This document shows, in pieces, positions 28,134-34,825 of a DNA stretch of 34,825 nt; the stretch's first letter is position 1; every line of letters begins with the position of its first letter. The translations under genes were made by a program, and so were the position numbers. Below the pieces are notes generated by a model, which saw nothing but the letters and a program-made list of their open reading frames with translations, did no database searches and was not told the DNA's origin. Source of the DNA: Phaeoceros laevis (lineage: Eukaryota; Anthocerotophyta; Anthocerotopsida; Notothyladales); assembly GCA_049999765.1 (NCBI GenBank), contig JBNGIQ010007852.1, positions 1 through 34,825 on the forward strand, read 5' to 3'.

Positions 28134-28953
28134 TTAGTAGCATAGCTGTGAGCAATACCGTACCAAGTAGCGGCAAGGAAAGACGACTTCCTTTCCTCCA
28201 AGACAATCCTATCACAACTCTCACACAATGACAGCTACGGCTGTGTAGTCAGCAAAGGAGTCTTTAGCAAATCAGATGCCTATTAGCACAAGTTTCTTGC
28301 AAACTTGAGGCAAGCAGGCAAAGGATTGAGAGTCTAGCACAATTATCAAGCGTAGTCAACGACAATGCATCAAGTGAAAGCTTGTACAATATCGAGATGG
28401 CAGCTGCGAGTGTAAGGCCATAGTGCCCTGCTTAGATGAGAATTTGCTAAAGACTAGGTTCAGCTTTGCGGGAGTCCTATTTATCCTATCACCAGTCCTA
28501 TTTATCCTATCACCCTCTTTCTATGTCTAGCTACTTATTTCCAGCGCCGGCAGCGCGATACGATCGTCGCTTCGGAATTTATATAATAACTATCTAGCTA
28601 ACGGTCCGCCCATAACGGGACGAATGAACCGTGATGGGTTTTTGGCTAAGTAACGGCCTTGCGAAAATGAGGAGAACATAAGTAAGTCGGTCTAGAACTT
28701 AGGATCGTGGCTGAGACAATTGCATAAAGAAGTGATAGATTGGCGTGCCCGTGTGGCCGCTTAAAAGATGTGCGGGTGGACACGACCGTTGGGAGTGTCC
28801 CGTGACCTTGTGACGGTTGCCGTTTCGTTACGACGATATGAATCCCGGTGATTCATATCCATCGGTTTGTTCTATATTTTAGCCTATTTAATATGGAAAT
28901 AATTCTGGCTATTTAACTTCAACTTATTCTACCTTTTAGTCGGAAGGTGAAAC
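28134..28953 (-). repeat. 5' long terminal repeat
   Basis: The region upstream of gag is non-coding and ends on the sense strand in ...TACTAATCA just before gag, as expected of an LTR end in CA. A TATA-like box, TATATAA, lies on the minus strand at about 28579-28585, placing U3 to its right and R-U5 to its left. The outer 255 bp (28687-28942) are the part found inverted at 16592-16846. The outer end is not exact; a TG at about 28952 is a candidate. The adjacent sequence TGGTTCCTCCCGAATG could be the primer binding site, but I cannot match it to a tRNA. No second LTR in direct orientation is in the window. Confidence 0.65.
28473..28514. repeat. 21-bp tandem duplication in the LTR
   Basis: AGTCCTATTTATCCTATCACC occurs twice without interruption (28473-28493 and 28494-28514). 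Short tandem repeats in LTRs often hold promoter elements; here this is only a possibility. Confidence 0.95.
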
Positions 28954-30026
28954 ACCATGAGTAACGAACTGGAGCGCCAAGCCCAACTCCCACGAGAACT
29001 CTCCATCCTTACGGCATCCTTATGGCATCCCTGCTGCTAGGTGATGGGTGGCAACACATCCCGACACAGCGCGCCCAATTCTTGCGAGGAGTCGTCACGG
29101 CGTGTTCGACCCCCTACTACTACTACTACTACTACTACTACTAAAGGAGCATCTGAAGGCTACCTTAGTATGCCCAAGGCAGGACAGGTCAGGTTGCGGA
29201 ACCAACCAATACACGTTTGATGAACTTCCAACATCCACCTCTGTGTCAAAAAGTAGGTAAGAGCCTTCAATTTTTTTGTTTCCCTGGGTGAGAAGCGAGG
29301 ACTAATGAGGCTAGAAACGAAGCAGCTATATATATCCATACGCTCTAGGAGTGACAGTCCCAAGCACAACCACTTCACAAAGGGTTGGCCACAATTGATC
29401 GATATCGAAGCTGGCTAGAGGAGAAGGGTTGGGCATATTGTGACTGCTACCAGTGGGAACTGAACACAGTCCAATATATTTTAGTGGATTTTCCGGCAGC
29501 CCAACAACTATAAACACACCTGAGGACAAGTGTGAGTCAGGTTGTAGAAAGCTCGGGGCCGTTCACGACCAAATTCCTCATTTTGGTGTCCATAACCATC
29601 CTGACCAAGCTTAGACGCTCTAATAGCAATGGTGGGAGCCGCTGCATCTGGGTGGTCTATTCGCGTTATAGAGTAACTAGGCTTGTCATGTCTTTGGTGG
29701 CCAGAAGTGATGCTCCTTGTGCGGTATTATACTAGGTCTGGAAGCAGCTAAGCGAAAGGGGACAAGTCATCCAGGCGGGCACAGAGAAGGCCTTCTGGCC
29801 AAAACACCGTAGGAGGTGAGGGCATGCATAGGTTCCCAGCTGACCCTACTTTGGCTAGATGAGGCTTCTGCATCTTTCATTCAAGGAGCACAAGTGGTTC
29901 CACTGATCATCAGCCAGGTGCGAGTGCAGCAAGTGGCCCCAGCCATATTGGGGGATTCAAAAAATCCAGTAGACAGGTAGGAGAATGAGGACCTGCCAGA
30001 GGTAGGAGAAGACCGGCTGGAAGACG
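28954..30026. other. Unassigned spacer with a CTA microsatellite
   Basis: No domain is recognised on either strand. (CTA)10 is at 29114-29143. Short frames at 29160-29735 look like chance. It may contain the unrecognised 5' part of the following LINE. Confidence 0.45.
29114..29143. repeat. (CTA)10 microsatellite
   Basis: A perfect 30-bp trinucleotide run. Confidence 0.97.
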
Positions 30027-30039
30027 GTGCCACATTCGA

Positions 30040-30370
30040 AGTGGTTCTTGAGAACCAACAACCAGTGCTCCTTTGCCCTTGGCGACTTTAATCTCCATCA
30101 CCCCCTTTGGAACTCCACCACCTCCGCGTCTTGCATCACTTCTATCGCTGAGGAGTTAGTGAGTTTCGCCGAATCTGCTCCATTATTTCTGCTCACTCCT
30201 CCTGATTGTCCTACCTACACCTCCCCATACCTTAGACCTTACCTTTGCTTCTGCTGCGGCCCGGAATCTTGTAGAGTTTTGTGACGTTCTTGAGTCGTCT
30301 TGGGATTGCGGTGGGCCTCATCATCTCCTCCTCATCTTCTTCCTGTGGTCCCCCTCCCCCTCCTCGACTT
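30040..30370 (+). pseudogene. LINE endonuclease C-terminal half
   Basis: The segment 'CSFALGDFNLHHPLWNSTT' carries the GDFN motif followed by HHPLW, typical of the I/Jockey/Tad side of APE-type LINEs. Then comes 'FLLTPPDCPTYTS' and, after a frameshift near 30230, 'LDLTFASAAARNLVEFCDVL' and 'DCGGPHHLLLI', where SDH is expected, so that motif is damaged. The sequence then enters the assembly gap. Confidence 0.82.
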
Positions 30371-30470
30371 NNNNNNNNNNNNNNNNNNNNNNNNNNNNNN
30401 NNNNNNNNNNNNNNNNNNNNNNNNNNNNNNNNNNNNNNNNNNNNNNNNNNNNNNNNNNNNNNNNNNNNNN
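30371..30470. other. Assembly gap (100 N)
   Basis: Exactly 100 N of unknown true size. It lies between endonuclease and RT of the LINE, right after a C-rich tract. Confidence 0.99.
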
Positions 30471-31920
30471 TTTCTACCCCTTTAATGCGTCCTCATCCTC
30501 GTGCTAAGCCATGGTGGTCTGCAGATCTCTCAACTCTTCGTCATGACATGGCTCGAGCCCGGAGACAAGCTCGTAGTCTAAGAAATGCAAGTGCTCTTGC
30601 TGGCTCTAAGGAGGCCCGAAACTTCTATTTCCGGTCTGTGAAGGCTGTTAAGCGGGATCATTGGAAGAATTTCCTTGCATCGGCATACAGCAAGGACATT
30701 TGGGAGGCGTATCCAAGCCGGCATCTCAAGCGTTCACTCCCCCTCTACAAGCAGGTGATGGTTCCCTTTAATTCCCACGCAGAGAAGTGTGACACCCTCC
30801 GTTCCACCCTCTTTCCCTCCTCCTCCAACGTCACTTCCTTCCCTCGCCCCTCTTCCTCTTCATTCCTGTGGCCATCTCCTACCTTATCTAAAGTTAAAAT
30901 TGCAATCTTCTTAGCACGAGCTTGGAATGTTGTGGGCCCTGATGGAATCTCTGCTGGCTTCCTCCAAAGAGGGTGGGACCTCTTGCATCCTTTTTTCCTT
31001 CTCCTCTTCCATGCATGCTCTTCTTTGGGATACCACCCCCTAGCATGGCGGGATTCCATCACGGTTATTTTACGGAAACTTAACCATATCAACTACTCGC
31101 TTCCCCGCTCTTACCGTCCCATTACTCTGCTCAGCTGCTTGAGTAAAGCTTTGGAGTCATTTATGACGTCCAGTATCTCTTTTCTTGTAGAATCCAACTT
31201 GGAGCTGCTCCCTCCTGGCCATTTAGGGGGGCGACCGGGCCGTAGTACGAGTGATGCTGGTGCCATGCTTGTACAGGATATCGGCAAGGCGTGGAAGCGG
31301 GGTCACGCCTTATCTCTACTGCTTATGGATATCAAAGGAGCATATGATTCTGTTCACCATGACATTCTCTCCTCCATCCTCCGCTGTAAGCAGCTCCCTA
31401 ACCCTTTCATTAGGTGGACATACCATTTTCTCACTCAGCGGAGGACCTCCCTTTGTTCGGATGGCATTCAAGAGACAACTTCCCCTATTAGTTGCAGCCT
31501 TCCTCAGGAATCCCCTATCTCCCCACTTTTTTTCCTGTTCTTCGATTCTAAGCTTATCGCTAAGCTTCAGGTCCAAGGCAACAGCATTGAATGAATAGAT
31601 GATATCGGCATATGGATCTCAGCCCCAAGCTATCGCAAGGCAACTACTAAGCTCCAGAAGTTATTGGACTTATCCCTTCAATGGGCCTCTCGGCATTATG
31701 TGGAGTTTGACCTGCAGAAGTTTGAACTTATTCATTTCTCCTTGAAGTTGAGGGATGATTCCAATGACTTTTGTCTTATACTTCCGGATCAATCTGCCAT
31801 CAAGCCCAAACCTTGGGTCAAGTTCCTTGGTTATATTTCGACTGCAAGCTCTCTTGAAATGTTCATGTTCAACAGATGGTGGCCTCGGCTCACTTGTCTC
31901 TCTCAGCTCTAGTATCTTTG
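30471..31920 (+). pseudogene. LINE reverse transcriptase
   Basis: The frame open from the gap to 31594 has 'AWNVVGPDGISAGFLQRGW', 'LPRSYRPITLLSCLSKALES', 'GHLGGRPGRSTSDAGAMLVQ', motif A 'SLLLMDIKGAYDSVHHDIL' and motif B 'CSLPQESPISPLFFLFF'. A TGA at 31592-31594 comes just before 'IDDIGIW', the catalytic DD box, which itself is intact. The TGA could derive from TGG. After it come 'LLDLSLQWASRHYVEFDLQK' and 'KPKPWVKFLGY', the thumb-region pattern of Tad/I-type RTs. The frame then shifts near 31880 into 'SVVLPKLDYGSYVWFNGGT', also typical of this group. Confidence 0.87.
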
Positions 31921-32249
31921 GGGAAGTCTATTTGGGGCTTGCGAGCCCACCTCCTTCGTCAACGAATCATCTCAGTGGTGCTTCCTAAATTGGACTACGG
32001 GAGCTATGTGTGGTTCAATGGTGGAACTACCCATATCAAGATTCTTGATAGGGTACAGTGGGCGGCTTGCAAGGCTTTACCGGTGCTTTCCGTACGACTT
32101 CGTCTGAGGCCCTCAAATTTAGAGGCTTATTTGCTTCCTACAGCATTACGCCTTCAACGTCAATCCCTTCGGGCCTGTGCTCGCATTCTTTCTTTTCCTC
32201 CAAGTCATCCTATTCACCGGATCTTTGATCCTCCCGTTCGCGCTAAACG

Positions 32250-32894
32250 TTGTCCCCGTCCAAGCGGAGTCGTTTCACTTTTCTAACTCACCCCCCCTTC
32301 TTCTCAACCCTTTGCCTCCCAGAGTCGACCTCTCTGGAAACAATCCACCCATGCCTGCTCCCTCCTTGGCTCCCTCCTTGGCTCCCTCTTCCCTCCCTCC
32401 TATCTCCTCGTATCCCCGCTTTGCCTGAGGAAGCAATTGCCTCCCACTCTTCTCTCTACCTTGTCCCTCACTCTCTTTCAATATATACAGATGGCTCTCT
32501 CCTCGACAACAAAGCAGGTGGTGCTGCGGTTTACTACTTCCAAGAGCAACTAGTGCATCAACTCTCTTTTGGCCTTGGCCACTTCGGTGGCGTCTATGAT
32601 GCAGAACTCCTCACTATTGTCAAGGTTATGCTTTCTTTACCCTCTGTCCTCCTCACCCTTTCTCATGTTCGCTCGATAACCATCTTCTCTAGTAACCAGG
32701 CTACCATTTCCTCTGGTAACCAGGCTACCATTTCCTCTCTTCTTGATGTCTCAGCTCGCTTTGGTCAAAGCTCCTCCATGACCGTTCTTGCTGCTGTTCA
32801 ATCCCTTCTCCATTCCCACCCTCACATCTCTCTGCTTCTCCATTGGATCCCGGGCCACCGCAAGATTGTTGGAAACAAAGTTGCTGACTCCTAG
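32250..32894 (+). pseudogene. LINE RNase H domain
   Basis: The frame reads 'SIYTDGSLLDNKAGGAAVYY' (first catalytic Asp), 'VYDAELLTIVKVML' (Glu), 'IFSSNQATISS' (the usual third Asp is missing, with Ser-Asn in its place) and 'LHWIPGHRKIVGNKVADS' (His and last Asp). A 24-bp tandem duplication (about 32690-32738) repeats the codons for 'NQATISS' right at the damaged site. RNase H would remove the RNA strand during element replication. The frame stops at TAG just after 'VADS', where 'LAK' would follow. Confidence 0.85.
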
Positions 32895-33363
32895 CTAAAG
32901 CGGCTACCCTTCTTCTTGTGGCTGAAGCAAATCAGGTTTTGACCAAATCACGGGCATTTCAAATCATCAACTCCTCCATGCTCTCCAGATGACATCATAT
33001 GTGGTCGTCTTCTTCTAAGGCATCTACCTTGAAACAGGTGGTGGGGAGTGGTCCATCACCGTCCATGCTTAAGCGCCTGGCTGCTCATGAGAGACGCATC
33101 TCCTCCTTTCTCACCCAACTTCGGACTGGCCACATGGCCATTGGGACTTACTTCTGCCGCTTCAACATTCCAGGCTCGCCATTGTCGCAAACGCGGAGCT
33201 GCGGAGGAGACTCGGACTCACATCCTCGGCAAATGCCTCGCCACTCGCTCAGTGTGGTTGCGAATCTTCAAGGGGTCCTTCCCTTGCCTTCATCAATTAC
33301 TCAACAACCCAACACTTCAACAAGAATTGGTCTCTTATTTTCTATGCATTGGTGATTATCTTT
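32895..33363 (+). pseudogene. LINE C-terminal region with zinc-finger-like motif
   Basis: After the RNase H stop, pieces in two frames read 'WSSSSKASTLKQVV', 'RRISSFLTQLRTGHMAIGTY', then after a frameshift near 33180 'HCRKRGAAEETRTHILGKC' and 'LLNNPTLQQELVSYFLCIGD'. The 'LTQLRTGH' tract and the following Cys/His cluster are the usual end of Tad1/I-type polyproteins. A natural stop at 33363 precedes the 3' UTR. Confidence 0.8.
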
Positions 33364-33579
33364 AAAAAAATTCCTTTTTAACTTGCATATAATTCATTTC
33401 CTCTAGGGGTGTCATCATAGTTAAGTTATCCTTTTAGTTGTAGCTTAGGCTTACACTCTTGGTGTTCTCTATTCTCATGTTTGGCGTCATAGCCTCATGG
33501 CTGCATACGCCTAATGAACAAACAAACAAACATAGAAGACACTGTAGTGCAGCTCACCTGCAAAGTAATAGAAATGACT

Positions 33580-33693
33580 TTGGAGAAATTTCCGACTAAT
33601 TACCCAAATTAGGTTGTTGCAGGGGGAATTACTATGTTGGAGAAATTTCCGAATAATTACCCAAATCAGGTTGTTGTAGGCGGAATTAGTATG
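33580..33693. repeat. 57-bp tandem duplication
   Basis: TTGGAGAAATTTCCGACTAA... (33580-33636) and TTGGAGAAATTTCCGAATAA... (33637-33693) are adjacent and about 90% identical by eye. Confidence 0.92.
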
Positions 33694-34222
33694 TTAATCG
33701 ATATCGTGTAATGATGTATAGTGATTAGATGCTTTTAAATAGGGCTCAGGCTACGGTGTACAATGTTTTGGATGACACTACTTAATTAAATTGAACATGT
33801 TAAGTGTAATAAACTAATAATACTTGGTAATCTTCAAGGTTATTCATGTTTTACTTTCTATGCGCAAGTGCTCTCTCAAAATAAAGGTACAAGGCAGATT
33901 ATTTATAGCACATCATATGAAGAAGTTTCTATATTCTAAATTGGCAAGTAATAAGTAAAAAGAAGTGAAGAAGGATGTGCGGCACTGTTAGTTTTCCAGG
34001 AACATACAACTTCATGTTAAACTAGTTGTTGAGTTCATTTGATAAAATCAGAAAGTACTATTAAAACTATGTTGTATCTTTATTGTATCTACTACATCCT
34101 ACTATATTATCCACCTAGCTATACAATATCACTTAGAGTATATAAAATTTCTAATGTGGCTACACTATTTAAAGCCAAGTGAAATTCTATTGTTGAGAAA
34201 GTTCCTAAAAAAAACTGGAACT
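33694..34222. other. AT-rich stretch downstream of the carrier gene
   Basis: No coding sequence is recognised. It would include the 3' UTR and polyadenylation region of the minus-strand phosphate carrier gene. Several A-rich words are compatible with plant polyadenylation signals, but none stands out. Confidence 0.5.
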
Positions 34223-34825
34223 TCAATGTTTCTTTGAAGTTGTTGTTGGCGGTGTTGAAGCTCCACCAGTTGTGGACAAACCAACAAAGACTTTAAATGC
34301 ATCGTAGATACCCCATTGGGCTCCAGTTAAAGTACCAATCATAAATATCCGGAGTGGAAGTCCCCGAGTGAATAGTGCAATATAGCCCATTCCTTTAATA
34401 GCCTCTCCAACTGACCTAGCTTTCTTTGAATTAAGCACAGATACTAAATTATCAGCCGGGTGTGATACAACAGCACATAAAATACCTGCAATATAGCCTG
34501 CTGCAAAACTCACACCTAGTTGTTCACTCTTCGAGCATTCCTCTTTTGGGGTAACTACAACATGCTTATACAACAACTCCACAGTACTTTCGAAGCAAGA
34601 AAACTTCATCATGGTATAAGGAATTTGTCTACCCCAAAGAGGAATGATTCCTTTGTATAGACCTCCAAATCCCTCATTTTTCAAAAGCTTGGGAAATCCA
34701 TCGATAAAACCTCTAGCAAAACCGGGAGGATCTGGAGTTGTTTGAACTCTTATTTTTACAGCTTCAAAAGGACATAACGCAACATCTGCAATAAATTCAG
34801 CAGATGCTGATGCAGAAACATAAAC
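34223..34825 (-). CDS. PHT3: Mitochondrial phosphate carrier, 3' part
   Basis: The minus-strand frame is open from the window edge to TGA at 34223 and gives about 200 residues without an intron; the N-terminus lies outside the window. It holds the second mitochondrial-carrier signature 'CPFEAVKIRVQTTPDPPG' (PX[DE]XXKXRXQ type), then 'GFGGLYKGIIPLWGRQIPY' and 'TMMKFSCFESTVELLYKHVV', and the third repeat 'SHPADNLVSVLNSKKA'. Near the end are 'GLPLRIFMIGTLTGAQWGIY' and 'DAFKVFVGL'. These tracts are specific to the phosphate carrier among SLC25-type proteins. It imports phosphate into the mitochondrial matrix for ATP synthesis and sits in the inner membrane. The frame looks undamaged, so this is probably a working host gene. 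Confidence 0.93.
   Translation of the reverse strand, partial: VYVSASASAEFIADVALCPFEAVKIRVQTTPDPPGFARGFIDGFPKLLKNEGFGGLYKGIIPLWGRQIPYTMMKFSCFESTVELLYKHVVVTPKEECSKSEQLGVSFAAGYIAGILCAVVSHPADNLVSVLNSKKARSVGEAIKGMGYIALFTRGLPLRIFMIGTLTGAQWGIYDAFKVFVGLSTTGGASTPPTTTSKKH

Larger units (their letters stand above)
16592..28953 (-). mobile_element. Decayed Ty3/gypsy retrotransposon encoding a DNA methyltransferase
   Basis: On the minus strand from right to left: a long terminal repeat (28134-28953), gag with two CCHC knuckles, an aspartic protease, a C5-cytosine methyltransferase, reverse transcriptase and RNase H. The RT and RNase H are of the Ty3/gypsy type. Integrase and a proper 3' LTR are absent. 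At the left end the RNase H reading runs directly into a 255-bp inverted copy of the LTR start (16592-16846). The methyltransferase is split by about 5.1 kb of PPR-rich sequence (18828-23973). A 100-N gap lies between methyltransferase and RT. Stops, a frameshift and a mutated RT active site show that this copy is dead. Confidence 0.85.
30040..33533 (+). mobile_element. Non-LTR retrotransposon with RNase H (Tad1/I-like)
   Basis: The plus strand shows, in order, the C-terminal half of an AP-endonuclease, RT, an RNase H domain, and a tail with a Cys/His zinc-finger-like motif, then a 3' UTR ending in (AACA)n at about 33511-33530. The domain order and signature tracts ('GDFNLHHPLWN', 'GGRPGRSTSDA', 'FLTQLRTGHMAIG') resemble elements of the Tad1/I group known best from fungi and animals. 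They do not resemble the L1 type at 4223-10490. It is 5'-truncated, holds a 100-N gap and carries several stops and frameshifts, so it is inactive. The 3' tail and C-terminus are well preserved. Confidence 0.85.

Noticed and set aside
28110-28134. Primer binding site complementary to initiator tRNA-Met
   Set aside because: The sequence after the LTR end (TGGTTCCTCCCG) does not match the usual TGGTATCAGAGC, and I cannot assign another tRNA.
16592-28942. DIRS-type element, because of inverted ends plus a methyltransferase
   Set aside because: RT and RNase H are of Ty3/gypsy type, there is an aspartic protease, and no tyrosine recombinase is seen. DIRS methyltransferases are, as I know them, of the adenine type. 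The inverted end looks like a rearranged LTR piece.

Overview
This is nuclear plant DNA and consists mostly of transposable elements. The evidence for a plant is an L1-type LINE, a Ty3/gypsy element, remnants of plant-specific PLS-class pentatricopeptide-repeat (PPR) genes, and introns. A TE-rich non-seed vascular plant, most likely a fern, fits best. That placement is inferred from gene flavour, not proven. Two runs of exactly 100 N (18409-18508 and 30371-30470) are assembly gaps of unknown true size.

Layout. 1-4200: unassigned sequence with antisense PPR debris (2187-3290) and the tail of a Ty1/copia polyprotein (3684-3815). 4223-10490: one L1-like LINE on the minus strand, split by two nested insertions. 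These are a 563-bp MITE-like element (5335-5897) and a 2.5-kb TIR element (6178-8708). The TIR element carries a frameshifted PPR gene piece, a tRNA-derived SINE-like head and a 16-bp minisatellite. 10775-11118: a 172-bp tandem duplication. 12960-14016: an ankyrin-repeat gene with small exons, possibly decayed. 14338-14383: two tandem palindromes. 14890-15500: a PPR pseudogene on the plus strand.

16592-28953 is the most interesting part. It is a decayed Ty3/gypsy-like retrotransposon on the minus strand, in the order LTR, gag (two zinc knuckles), aspartic protease, C5-cytosine DNA methyltransferase, reverse transcriptase, RNase H. The methyltransferase lies between protease and RT in the pol polyprotein. 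It is split by about 5.1 kb of foreign, PPR-rich DNA (18828-23973): the N-terminal motifs I-VIII are at 23984-24660 and the C-terminal motifs IX/X at 18640-18827. Integrase and the 3' LTR are absent; an inverted fragment of the 5' LTR takes their place at the left end. All four in-frame stops in pol are TAG.

After unassigned sequence comes a second, very different LINE on the plus strand (about 30050-33533). It has endonuclease, RT, RNase H and a C-terminal zinc-finger-like region, resembling the fungal Tad1/I group rather than ordinary plant L1. The window ends in the 3' part of a mitochondrial phosphate carrier gene (minus strand, 34223-34825), the clearest intact host gene.

Functionally, the window is nested mobile DNA between sparse host genes. 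The notable combination is a retrotransposon that encoded its own cytosine methyltransferase and whose remains carry stop codons of the kind expected from 5-methylcytosine deamination.
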